Notes: generated from the sequence alone by a model not told the origin. Shown: positions 1 through 6,643, counted from the first letter of the stretch. The stretch is DNA of 64,000 nt from Siderastrea siderea (GCA_964030785.1 OZ034969.1:1174201-1238200), one strand, 5' to 3'. Numbers and translations: made by a program.

Positions 1-422
1 TTAACGATACTGTATTCAGGGCAATAATAACACTAGCCTCAAATTACAGATTAGATCTTACTCAAAGTAATTTTAATGATCTTATTGGTTTCAATAAAAA
101 GATTCTAACAAGTAGTGTAAATGTTGGAGATTACATTCCTAATCTCTCACAAGACAGAGAAATATTGAATATTCATTGTGATTTGATAAGTGATAGTCTT
201 GTCGATGGTGAAGAGTCAGATATTATATATAGTTTCAGTACTAGTACTTTGACACCGAGTTATAGTTTCACACAAGAGCCAAGACGAGTTCAGTACAACC
301 CGTGTAATAAAAATACAATTAATAAAATTCGGATTTATATAACAGATGGTAAGAGGAGAATCATCGATCTTAATCATAGTGACACTTCATTCAGTTTGAT
401 TTTAAGAGAGAAGAGAGATTAA
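1..422 (+). CDS. C-terminal part of a probable adintovirus-like minor capsid (penton-type) protein
   Basis: The frame is open from the first bases of the window to the TAA at 420-422, so the start lies outside and about 140 residues are visible. The piece is rich in beta-strand-like segments and has no membrane segment or nuclease motif. Its position directly before a small basic protein and the major capsid gene, on the same strand, suits the structural block of a Polinton/adintovirus element, where a minor capsid or penton gene is usual. The C-terminal pattern (a segment around SDIIYSF, then IRIYITDGK and DLNHSD) resembles proteins seen beside such capsid genes in cnidarian genomes. That function comes from context and general resemblance, not from a diagnostic motif; another virion protein is possible. 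Confidence 0.5.
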   Translation, partial: NDTVFRAIITLASNYRLDLTQSNFNDLIGFNKKILTSSVNVGDYIPNLSQDREILNIHCDLISDSLVDGEESDIIYSFSTSTLTPSYSFTQEPRRVQYNPCNKNTINKIRIYITDGKRRIIDLNHSDTSFSLILREKRD

Positions 423-440
423 TCTAACTAATAGTTATAT
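421..440 (+). promoter_or_regulatory. late-type promoter box (TCTAAC) before the small basic protein
   Basis: TCTAAC at 423-428 lies 18 bases before the ATG at 441, with an AT-only stretch between. The same box at a similar distance precedes the capsid gene and the pX-like gene. The shared motif and spacing are seen in the sequence; promoter function is inferred. Confidence 0.45.
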
Positions 441-791
441 ATGTCGTCGTATGAATACAAGCGAATTTATCACCCGAAACTAGGTCGTTTTGTGTATAAG
501 CATAAAGGATCTGGGATTATTGTTGATAACATATTCAAACCAGTTGGAAGGGTGTTAAGTAAAGTTCCAGAAATGGTTTTAAAACCTTTTGCCAAAAAAG
601 CACTAGAATCTGGTATTTCACATGCTGGAGACAAACTGGGAAAAAAAGCAGCTGAAAAAAGCGGAGAGCTTATTATGAGAAAATTACATGGTTCAACTAA
701 ACAATCAATGAAACCAACCAAACCTACTAAACCAAAACAAGAAGACTACAACATGATTCTGAATAGACTTATATCTGGTACTGGTTATTAA
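441..791 (+). CDS. small basic virion-associated protein (unknown function)
   Basis: This is 116 residues and strongly basic. Residues about 1-25 hold a tyrosine- and glycine-rich start (YHPKLGRFVYKHKGSG). A likely amphipathic helix follows (about 28-85, with FAKKALE and LGKKAAEKSGE), then a proline-lysine tail with repeated KPTKP. Small basic proteins with glycine pairs and amphipathic helices are common next to the capsid genes of adintoviruses and Polintons, and they are compared with adenovirus core or membrane-active proteins. I recognise no domain. Its place between the probable minor capsid and the major capsid, with its own TCTAAC box, suggests a structural or packaging role. A DNA-binding core protein and a membrane-lytic peptide are both possible. 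Confidence 0.55.
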   Translation: MSSYEYKRIYHPKLGRFVYKHKGSGIIVDNIFKPVGRVLSKVPEMVLKPFAKKALESGISHAGDKLGKKAAEKSGELIMRKLHGSTKQSMKPTKPTKPKQEDYNMILNRLISGTGY

Positions 792-800
792 AAAGTGAAT

Positions 801-822
801 TTTATCTAAACTACTCATATAA
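801..822 (+). promoter_or_regulatory. late-type promoter box (TCTAAAC) before the major capsid gene
   Basis: TCTAAAC at 805-811 lies 18 bases before the capsid ATG at 823, followed by AT-rich sequence. It is the same class of box as before the neighbouring structural genes. Function is inferred from recurrence. Confidence 0.45.
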
Positions 823-2112
823 ATGAGTTTCAGAACAAATGAAAATCTACAACGATATGAATACGTTCGTTTCCATTTGGATAATGTCATTGAGCAACCT
901 GCTAACAATCAAAGCCAGAAAAAGACAGGTTACAGATTCACAATTAACGATAGGTCGACTATGTTCGATTTTTTTAATGGGTATTTCGAAGTAACTAAAG
1001 AGCTTCAAAAAAGGGCAGATGGTGTTGGATATGCTCAAGCGGATCGCATCACTATGATAAACGGATCTCACAGTCTAATCAGACATATGGTTATTAAATC
1101 GTCTGGTAAAATAGTATACGAGAGTGATAATTTGCATCGAATAACGAATGTCAAAAATCTCCTTGAATACAGTGATGATTTTAGTAGATCTGTTGGGAAG
1201 AATTCGTTCTGGTATCTTGATACTGATGGAACATCAGCAGCTACTAATACAGGTTTCGAAGCCCGTCGCATTTTAACCCAGGCTCATCAGAATAACGGCG
1301 GTGGAGGAGCTAAGAGTATTAACGAAATGATTCCCTTAAACAGATACAGCTTTTTTCAAGAGCTAGAAAGAAAAATGTTGCCTCCGATGCAGCTCACAAT
1401 TGAACTTACATTTAACGAAGACAGTGAACTGATTCACATGGCAAATGGCACAGACGGTGGTCGTGTTGTAGTAAAGAGATTGTATCTTTGGCTCCCTAGA
1501 TTAATCCCAAAAGACAGCATGTATAGTAATTTCGTTTCAGAGTTTCTTAAGCCAACAACCTGGACATATATGCGAGATCTCTACAATCAGTCAGCAAATA
1601 CCAGAGCTATTCAGAATATGTTTCAAATCAGCCCGGCTATCGATGACGTTAAACATGTTTTTATATATCTCCAGAGGACAGACGCACCAAATGCTGATGA
1701 AGCAGAGAGGAGTCCGTATTTGTTTGACACTTTCAAGTTGAATGCAGCTGACGCTAATAGCTCTCTCTCGAGTTGTCGTTTAGAGTATGGAAACAATACA
1801 TTTTACCCAGAGCTCGAATATGATAGTGACTCTAAAATACGGATATTTAATGATCTCATGTCATATGCATTTCGTAAGAACGATTACAATTCAGGAACAC
1901 AGCTTAATGTATCCAATTTCACTAGTTTGTATGGATTATTGTATTTCGATTTGTCATATCAGAAAGAGGTAGTGACGAGAGATCCTAAACAGTTGATTCT
2001 CCATTATCGTCTCAATGTAGCCCCAGCAGCAAACGTCCGAGCTCATAGCATCGTATTTTACGAGAGTGAGGTTGTAGTAAAGACAGTTGGAAACGAATTG
2101 ATGATAGTTTAA
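823..2112 (+). CDS. major capsid protein, adintovirus/Polinton type (double jelly-roll expected)
   Basis: This is 429 residues with an intact frame. The N-terminal half has the pattern seen in Polinton/adintovirus major capsid proteins: a strand-rich opening (YRFTINDRSTMFDFFNGYFEV, about 38-58), then DRITMINGSHSL and a dimer-like helix region (NVKNLLEYSDDF). The second half holds MQLTIELTFNEDSEL and a C-terminal HYRLNVAPAANVRAHSIVFYES, consistent with a second jelly roll. Such proteins form the hexon-like trimers of the icosahedral shell. The length is near that of other cnidarian Polinton capsids as I know the family. It sits between two small virion proteins and just before the core protein and protease. 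The identification is by pattern and neighbourhood; a fold prediction would be decisive. Confidence 0.8.
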   Translation: MSFRTNENLQRYEYVRFHLDNVIEQPANNQSQKKTGYRFTINDRSTMFDFFNGYFEVTKELQKRADGVGYAQADRITMINGSHSLIRHMVIKSSGKIVYESDNLHRITNVKNLLEYSDDFSRSVGKNSFWYLDTDGTSAATNTGFEARRILTQAHQNNGGGGAKSINEMIPLNRYSFFQELERKMLPPMQLTIELTFNEDSELIHMANGTDGGRVVVKRLYLWLPRLIPKDSMYSNFVSEFLKPTTWTYMRDLYNQSANTRAIQNMFQISPAIDDVKHVFIYLQRTDAPNADEAERSPYLFDTFKLNAADANSSLSSCRLEYGNNTFYPELEYDSDSKIRIFNDLMSYAFRKNDYNSGTQLNVSNFTSLYGLLYFDLSYQKEVVTRDPKQLILHYRLNVAPAANVRAHSIVFYESEVVVKTVGNELMIV

Positions 2113-2167
2113 ATAAATAAGTTTTACATCGATGAAAATTTAAATGAATATGTTTTTTAAAATAGAA

Positions 2168-2186
2168 TTTATCTAACATATAATAT
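2168..2186 (+). promoter_or_regulatory. late-type promoter box (TCTAAC) before the pX-like gene
   Basis: TCTAAC at 2172-2177 lies 15 bases before the ATG at 2187, and everything between is A or T. It is nearly identical to the orphan box at 5278-5300. Confidence 0.45.
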
Positions 2187-2969
2187 ATGACACAACTATA
2201 CGAAATTAAAGTTAGTTTATCACCAAACCAGAAAAAGAATCTTAGTAACGCGTATCATAAAAGAGAAACTATCATTTTGAGACTGACAAAGGACTCTCTA
2301 TCTGGGAATGACACTCTATACGTACCTCAGAATATAGTTAAGCGATTGAATAAAAATAGAAAATTGAGAAAAGGAATGGACATCAAACTAGCCAAAACAA
2401 ACATTCGAAAGCAAGTTGGTGGATCACTCCTCTCTACAGTTCTGTCGCTTGGAAGAACTTTCGCTCCAACAATTGCCAAGACTATTGGATTGTCAGCTTT
2501 GGCAGGTTTAGCATCTGAAGGAGCATCTCAGATTGTTAAGAAGATATCTGGAAAAGGTTTACAAACTGGTGGGTTTCTCATACCACAAAATAAAATCGAT
2601 CAGTTGATAACATATAAACATCTTTTGACAACAAAACAAAAGAAGGATATATTAAATGCTCTACAAACAGGCTCTGGTGTTCATATAAAACCGACAAAAG
2701 TACAAACAGGTGGGTTCTTAGGGACTCTCCTTGCATCAATTGGAGTCCCTTTAGCTATTGAGGCAATAAAGAAGATGACTGGTAAAGGAGCTCCTCAGAT
2801 GGGACGACCTAAACAAAGACCACCCAGATCTATACCAGAACAGGATGGTGGTTTGATGACCAACACTTATAGAACACCGCCTTTTTACGGAAATTGGCCA
2901 GACGATACAATCGGTATGGGGACTAAAAAAAAAAAAAATCTCAAAAAAAGGGCGAAGGTCTACTATTAG
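2187..2969 (+). CDS. pX/pVI-like virion core protein with glycine-pair protease sites; tail in another frame
   Basis: In this frame it has 260 residues. The N-terminus (about 1-75) is a charged domain with LSPNQKKNL and a predicted beta segment (ETIILRLTKDSLSGND). It is followed by three hydrophobic or amphipathic segments, each preceded by a glycine pair: QVGGSLLS (about 76), QTGGFLIP (about 128) and QTGGFLGTLL (about 173), plus QDGGL near 221. Adenain-type proteases cut at such glycine-pair sites in adenovirus core and membrane-lytic proteins, and the gene directly upstream of the protease fits a substrate. After a run of 14 A (2925-2938) this frame ends in a short basic tail. The -1 frame instead continues to a stop at 3017-3019 with a segment (LLLGKNSPFKNVPLL) typical of the end of this family. 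The gene is therefore either frameshifted or uses recoding. Confidence 0.7.
   Translation: MTQLYEIKVSLSPNQKKNLSNAYHKRETIILRLTKDSLSGNDTLYVPQNIVKRLNKNRKLRKGMDIKLAKTNIRKQVGGSLLSTVLSLGRTFAPTIAKTIGLSALAGLASEGASQIVKKISGKGLQTGGFLIPQNKIDQLITYKHLLTTKQKKDILNALQTGSGVHIKPTKVQTGGFLGTLLASIGVPLAIEAIKKMTGKGAPQMGRPKQRPPRSIPEQDGGLMTNTYRTPPFYGNWPDDTIGMGTKKKKNLKKRAKVYY
2925..2938 (+). other. A14 run at a -1 frame change in the pX-like gene
   Basis: Fourteen A residues include an A AAA AAA slippery heptamer in the reading frame of the gene. The family-typical C-terminus lies in the -1 frame downstream (to 3019). A base lost from the homopolymer, a sequencing under-call and programmed slippage all remain possible. 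Confidence 0.6.
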
Positions 2970-3045
2970 GCAAGAACTCGCCGTTCAAAAACGTCCCTCT
3001 TCTAAATATTCTATTGTAAAACCAAAATTCCATAAAAACATTCCT

Positions 3046-3477
3046 ATGTCAAATTATGATTTAATAAAATGGTGTAAGTATCTGAATATTCCAATTAATG
3101 ATGTATTGTCAAGAGATGAAAATGTTCCTCACGATCATCAACAAGCATTATTCATTTACAATCTTGAACCGAGTTATATGCCAGGGAGTCATTGGGTGGC
3201 TACTTATGTTAAGGATAAAGTCATCAATTACTTTGATAGCTTTGGTTTGCCTCCCTTCCAAGAAATTGTCAATCATGCGAGAAAAAAGAATTTAACATTG
3301 CTTCATCAGAACAATCAAATACAAAATTTACTAACGACAACATGCGGTTACTTCTGTTTATACTTTTTAAATGAGATTAATAATGGTAAATCATATTTTG
3401 ATCTGCTTCAGGTATTTGATATATATGATACAATGAAGAATGAGAGGTTTCTAGAACGGTATTTCAAAAATATGTAA
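3046..3477 (+). CDS. adenain-type cysteine protease (virion maturation protease)
   Basis: This is 143 residues. It has the adenovirus-protease/Ulp1-like arrangement: His49 in GSHWVATYV, an acidic Asp64 in INYFDSFG, and catalytic Cys100 in TTTCGYFCLYFLNE. In adenain the triad is His, Glu, Cys in the same order. The length is short compared with adenain, as is usual in Polinton proteases. It would cleave capsid-associated precursors at glycine pairs, several of which occur in the gene upstream. The frame is open upstream of the chosen ATG to about 2860, overlapping the pX-like gene, but 3046 is the first ATG in it. No promoter box of either class precedes it, which suggests expression from the upstream transcript. 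Confidence 0.85.
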   Translation: MSNYDLIKWCKYLNIPINDVLSRDENVPHDHQQALFIYNLEPSYMPGSHWVATYVKDKVINYFDSFGLPPFQEIVNHARKKNLTLLHQNNQIQNLLTTTCGYFCLYFLNEINNGKSYFDLLQVFDIYDTMKNERFLERYFKNM

Positions 3478-3491
3478 TCATATTATATATA
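3478..3491 (+). promoter_or_regulatory. AT-only leader before the zinc-ribbon ORF
   Basis: The 14 bases between the protease stop and the ATG at 3492 are almost all A/T (ATATTATATATA) and resemble the AT-rich leaders of the neighbours. No clear TCTAAC or ATATAG core is present. Weak evidence. Confidence 0.25.
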
Positions 3492-3683
3492 ATGGTTAAA
3501 AGTTATTGTGTACGAGAAAGGAAGCTGACAAATTCAGTACCAGGTTCTGAACATTACGTTAGAACCAAGAATAACAGATTAATGATGAAATCGACATGCA
3601 TCAGGTGTCATTCAACTAAAACTCAATTTGTGAAACAAAACCAGGGAAACGGGTCAGCCCGTCGAAAGGGGCGGGCTTACTAA
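3492..3683 (+). CDS. zinc-ribbon-like N-terminal segment of the PLA2 protein
   Basis: This is 63 residues. It begins MVKSYCVRERK and has a CIRC pair (Cys36, Cys39) that with Cys6 suggests a small metal-binding ribbon. This type of start is usually found fused to the phospholipase A2-like domain in related elements. The -1 frame over the last bases (from about 3662) runs on without a stop into the PLA2 segment that follows (GAGLLNTVASTGTDLLIHHG). I therefore read this as the 5' part of one split gene. The junction has an in-frame A AAG GGG heptamer at 3665-3671. A separately expressed small protein is less likely but possible. Confidence 0.6.
   Translation: MVKSYCVRERKLTNSVPGSEHYVRTKNNRLMMKSTCIRCHSTKTQFVKQNQGNGSARRKGRAY
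3665..3671 (+). other. in-frame A AAG GGG heptamer at the zinc-ribbon/PLA2 junction
   Basis: In the frame of the 63-residue segment the codons are AAG (3666-3668) and GGG (3669-3671), preceded by A. This satisfies X XXY YYZ. The downstream PLA2 coding lies in the -1 frame. Eukaryotic ribosomes favour A or U at the Y positions, so an indel in the G run is a strong alternative. Confidence 0.45.
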
Positions 3684-3712
3684 ATACAGTAGCATCGACT
3701 GGTACTGATTTA

Positions 3713-4345
3713 TTGATTCACCACGGTATTCCTTGGTTGGGAAAAAAGGCTGTTGAAATGGGTCGATATTATGGATCAGAAGCCTTGAGAAACCCAAAAC
3801 TGCAGAAAAAGGCTATCGATTATACTCTGGATAAGTTAAATCCAATGATTCAGAATGTTGGAAGTCAAGCTCTTAATCAATTATCTACTAAAATTAGGCC
3901 AAACAAAAAGTATAAAACTGACAGAAAGGATTTGGATGGTGGTAGTTTAGATATACATAAACTAATTGGTAAATTACCAAGACCAAAAGCTGGATGGACT
4001 CCTGGAAAGTATAAATACATGGGGGCATATAACCCTCTAGATAAACAGTTAGAGTACGATAAAAACACTGGAGAGGTCACCAAGTGGCACGTACAACCTT
4101 ACAATGAAGTTGATAGAATATCAGCTCATCATGATATTTGTTATGACATGGGGAAGGACAAAGGTGAATGTGACAAAGTAATGGTCAAGTCATTGGATAA
4201 AATACCTTATAGACAGATGCCAAAATGGGGACAAACAGCACGATTTCTAATCAACACAAAACAAAAACTAGGTCTTGGTGTAAAACAAAGGAAGACAAAA
4301 AACGGGAAAGGCCGTCGAGTGAAGAAAACTGGCAAGAAAAATTAG
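3713..4345 (+). CDS. phospholipase A2-like virion protein
   Basis: Counted from the TTG at 3713 this is 210 residues. No ATG lies near this point, and the frame is open back into the zinc-ribbon segment, so the true start is probably 3492 through a frame change. The segment VDRISAHHDICYD (residues 133-145) carries the His-Asp pair of the PLA2 fold (His140, Asp141) with the typical Tyr four residues after the His. The calcium-loop region reads YMGAYNPLD, so the usual second loop glycine appears to be replaced. PLA2 domains of this kind occur in parvovirus VP1 and in adintovirus/Polinton proteins, where they are thought to act on endosomal membranes. LDGGS at 75-79 could be a protease site. The lysine-rich tail overlaps the integrase frame. 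Confidence 0.72.
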   Translation: MIHHGIPWLGKKAVEMGRYYGSEALRNPKLQKKAIDYTLDKLNPMIQNVGSQALNQLSTKIRPNKKYKTDRKDLDGGSLDIHKLIGKLPRPKAGWTPGKYKYMGAYNPLDKQLEYDKNTGEVTKWHVQPYNEVDRISAHHDICYDMGKDKGECDKVMVKSLDKIPYRQMPKWGQTARFLINTKQKLGLGVKQRKTKNGKGRRVKKTGKKN

Positions 4346-5262
4346 CTGATGAGCTTCATAAACCGATAAAACGTAACTTTACTCGGCGGCGGGTAATTGT
4401 AAATCATATTGACGAGACATGGTGTTCAGATATCGTTGAGATGCAAAAATTCAGTCGATGGAATGCTGGCTACAGATATCTTCTTATGGTTTTAGATGTA
4501 TTCTCTAAATATGGTTGGATCGTCCCATTAAAAGATAAAAAGGGTGAAACCGTTATGAATGCATTCAAAACAATATTCAAAGAAGGTAGAAAACCGGAAT
4601 ATTTATGGACAGACAAAGGCAAAGAGTATTACAACAAACATGTTAAGGAACTACTTGATAAGAATAAAATAACCCTGTACTCAACTGAGAATGAGGAAAA
4701 GTCTTCAGTTTGTGAAAGATGGAACAGAACAATTAAAACCAAGATGTGGAAACAGTTTACTGTTAAAGGTAATACAAAGTATCTTGATATGTTACCAAAA
4801 TTAGTGAAAGAATACAATAATACAAAACATTCAAGCACGAAGATGACACCAACGGAAGCCAGTAAAAAGAAGAATGAAGGAACTGTCTACTTTAATCTAT
4901 ATGGTGATATGGAAACATCAAAACAGAAACCGAAATTCAAAGTTGGTGATAAGGTTAGAATAAGTAAGTATAAACGGAATGTGTTTGATAAGGGCTATAC
5001 ACCAAATTGGTCTGAGGAAGTTTTCACAGTTGATGAAATCCAATACACCAATCCAATCACATACAAACTAAAGGATCTCAGAGATGAAGACATTCAAGGG
5101 AGTTTCTATGAACCCGAATTGCTTAAAGCTACACAAGAGGTATTCAGAATCGATAAAGTCATTCGGAGGGATTATAAAAAGAAGCAAGCTTTGGTTAAGT
5201 GGAAGGGGTATAGTGATGAATTCAACAGTTGGATACCGTTCAAGGACTTGAAGGATATATAA
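4225..5262 (+). CDS. retroviral-type DDE integrase with C-terminal chromodomain
   Basis: This is 345 residues from the first ATG, but homologous sequence begins only near NWQEKLADELHKP (residue 35), so the ATG at 4225 may be incidental. The catalytic core shows Asp69 (WCSDIVEM), Asp130 (LWTDKGKEY) and Glu164 (SVCERWNRT), matching the D,D-E triad of rve integrases. An SH3-like DNA-binding region follows (KFKVGDKVRISKYKR, about 233-247). A chromodomain ends the protein (VIRRDYKKKQALVKWKGY...SWIPFKDL). In Polintons this enzyme inserts the linear genome into host DNA, and the chromodomain may guide it to marked chromatin. Its start overlaps the PLA2 frame, with a slippery heptamer at 4297-4303, so a PLA2-integrase fusion product is plausible. 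Confidence 0.88.
   Translation: MGTNSTISNQHKTKTRSWCKTKEDKKRERPSSEENWQEKLADELHKPIKRNFTRRRVIVNHIDETWCSDIVEMQKFSRWNAGYRYLLMVLDVFSKYGWIVPLKDKKGETVMNAFKTIFKEGRKPEYLWTDKGKEYYNKHVKELLDKNKITLYSTENEEKSSVCERWNRTIKTKMWKQFTVKGNTKYLDMLPKLVKEYNNTKHSSTKMTPTEASKKKNEGTVYFNLYGDMETSKQKPKFKVGDKVRISKYKRNVFDKGYTPNWSEEVFTVDEIQYTNPITYKLKDLRDEDIQGSFYEPELLKATQEVFRIDKVIRRDYKKKQALVKWKGYSDEFNSWIPFKDLKDI
4297..4303 (+). other. canonical A AAA AAC slippery heptamer in the PLA2/integrase overlap
   Basis: In the PLA2 frame the codons are AAA (4298-4300) and AAC (4301-4303), preceded by A4297. A -1 slip there enters the integrase frame, which is open through to 5262. The site lies inside the 121-base overlap. Only weak stems are visible just downstream (GCC/GGC around 4312-4336). 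Confidence 0.6.
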
Positions 5263-5406
5263 AATGATTTAAGCAAATATTATCTAACATATATTATATC
5301 GATTGATACAGTATATACTGTTTATTTGCTTTTGGTAGCCAAAAATATAATTGTTTCTGGCTATCTTATTTAAACAGAAAATAATATATAGCATTAATAG
5401 ATACAT
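5263..5406. promoter_or_regulatory. control region between structural and replication blocks: orphan late box and 14-bp palindrome
   Basis: A TCTAAC box (5283-5288) in a context like that of the pX-like gene has no ORF start in the expected place. A perfect palindrome ACAGTATATACTGT follows at 5308-5321. A short inverted repeat TTTTGG/CCAAAA lies around 5331-5346, and an ATATAG box at 5386-5391 serves the Bro gene. Confidence 0.4.
5386..5406 (+). promoter_or_regulatory. early-type promoter box (ATATAG) before the Bro/nuclease gene
   Basis: ATATAGCATTAATA starts 21 bases before the ATG at 5407. The same core precedes the next three genes at 14-15 bases. Confidence 0.45.
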
Positions 5407-6318
5407 ATGGAAATTTTCACTTATGAAGGAAAAAAACTGAATATTATCAAAAAGGATGATGACATATGGTTCCGTGGTAAAACTGTTGCCGACATTTTGG
5501 GATATGAAGATACCAAGAAAGCAATTTTCAAACATGTTGATTCTGAAGATAAATGTTCACTTAAGAGGCTCAAATCCAGGGGGGACGATTCGTCCCCCCT
5601 GACTGGGAACACCGGAAACACGATTTTCAAACATGTTGATTCTGAAGATAAATGTTCACTTAAGAGGCTCAAATCCAGGGGTAACGAATCGTTACCTTTA
5701 ACATGGAACACCGGAAACACTATTTATATAAATGAATCCGGACTATACAGCCTAATATTGAGATCCAAAATGGATAAAGCGAAAGAATTCAAACGTTGGG
5801 TAACAAAAAAGGTTTTACCATCAATCAGAAAAACCGGTAAGTATGAATTCAACAACAGGCCATACAAAATGCTGACATTCAATATCAACACAGAATATGA
5901 TTTACATAAAAAGGTAGTCAACTTTATTAGAAACAATTATCCTAAAGCAATCCTAATCCCAACATTAGGTGAAAACCAAATTAATGGTAACATGAGAATA
6001 AAATCATACAACATGGGTTATCAGAAGGGAGCTTGTGATCTATTCATTGGAAATATGCATTTGAAGTACACAGCTTTTGCAATCGAATTTAAAACACCAA
6101 CTGGTAATGGTAAGCTTTCAGAAGAACAGAAGATGATGCTCCAAGAATATGAAAACAACAATTACAAAATATTAGTCAGCAACGATTATGATGAAATCAT
6201 TAAAGAAATCATACTTTATTTCCAGGGTGTAAGAATCAAATGTAAATATTGTTACAGAAAATTCAAGTCAATAGAAACAACAAGCAATCATTTAAAATTC
6301 ATACACAAAAACTTATAA
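5407..6318 (+). CDS. Bro-N / VRR-NUC-like nuclease / C2H2 zinc-finger protein
   Basis: This is 303 residues. Residues 1 to about 140 form a Bro-N (baculovirus repeated ORF) DNA-binding domain: FRGKTVADILGYEDTKKA, then INESGLYSLILRSKMDKAKEFKRWV. A 33-residue stretch within it is duplicated (40-72 and 73-105). Residues about 155-270 resemble a VRR-NUC/PD-(D/E)XK nuclease: KGACDLFIGN, AIEFKTPTGNGKLSEEQ (the E-x-K and downstream Gln) and YKILVSNDYDE. The end (about 278-300) is a C2H2 finger, CKYC...HLKFIH. Bro proteins are regulators or DNA-binding proteins of large DNA viruses; the nuclease suggests a role in replication, recombination or defence against competitors. The early-type box fits this. 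The assignment of the nuclease family is by motif only. Confidence 0.75.
   Translation: MEIFTYEGKKLNIIKKDDDIWFRGKTVADILGYEDTKKAIFKHVDSEDKCSLKRLKSRGDDSSPLTGNTGNTIFKHVDSEDKCSLKRLKSRGNESLPLTWNTGNTIYINESGLYSLILRSKMDKAKEFKRWVTKKVLPSIRKTGKYEFNNRPYKMLTFNINTEYDLHKKVVNFIRNNYPKAILIPTLGENQINGNMRIKSYNMGYQKGACDLFIGNMHLKYTAFAIEFKTPTGNGKLSEEQKMMLQEYENNNYKILVSNDYDEIIKEIILYFQGVRIKCKYCYRKFKSIETTSNHLKFIHKNL
5524..5721 (+). repeat. in-frame 99-bp tandem duplication with a palindrome in each copy
   Basis: Unit 1 is 5524-5622 and unit 2 is 5623-5721, 33 codons each. Unit 1 holds a 12-bp-arm palindrome (5577-5588/5590-5601). Unit 2 holds the matching palindrome at 5680-5687/5689-5696. Most differences between the units fall in the palindromes and keep the arms complementary. 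Confidence 0.9.
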
Positions 6319-6328
6319 AGAGTAAATT

Positions 6329-6343
6329 ATATAGTATTAATAT
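6329..6343 (+). promoter_or_regulatory. early-type promoter box (ATATAG) before the AT-hook/zinc protein
   Basis: ATATAGTATTAAT begins exactly 15 bases before the ATG at 6344, the same spacing as at 6629. Confidence 0.45.
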
Positions 6344-6541
6344 ATGGAAAATCAAAATATAAAGAGAGGTCGAGGTAGACCAAGAATATTCACTGATGAT
6401 GAGAGAAGACAACGTAAAACAACATACATGCTAAATGTAGAATGGTATTGTAATATATGTAAAACAGGTCGCAATTATACACTAGCTGGGAAAACCTGTC
6501 ATTTGAAAACAAAAAAGCACCAAAAAAATTCTAAAAAATAA
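6344..6541 (+). CDS. small AT-hook / C2H2-like zinc-finger protein
   Basis: This is 65 residues. An AT-hook-like core GRGRPR lies at about residues 9-14. A zinc finger of C2H2 type follows: CNIC, then HLKTKKH near the C-terminus. Both are DNA-binding modules, so a transcription or replication accessory role is likely. It lies in the early-type block between the Bro/nuclease gene and another small zinc protein, with an ATATAG box 15 bases upstream. I know no specific family name for it. The tail is lysine-rich. Confidence 0.65.
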   Translation: MENQNIKRGRGRPRIFTDDERRQRKTTYMLNVEWYCNICKTGRNYTLAGKTCHLKTKKHQKNSKK

Positions 6542-6628
6542 CATAGTTCAAAGGATTCATAAAAGGATTCATAATTGGATCACTTGAATTGATTCAAACG
6601 CATTGATAATTATTTAAAAAAATAAAAT

Positions 6629-6643
6629 ATATAGTAATATTAT
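6629..6643 (+). promoter_or_regulatory. early-type promoter box (ATATAG) before the 80-residue zinc protein
   Basis: ATATAGTAATATT begins 15 bases before the ATG at 6644. It has the same core and spacing as the box of the preceding gene. Confidence 0.45.

Noticed and set aside
5421..5720. 99-residue serine/leucine-rich ORF opposite the Bro gene
   Set aside because: Shadow of the duplicated segment in the Bro gene; no start signals of its own.
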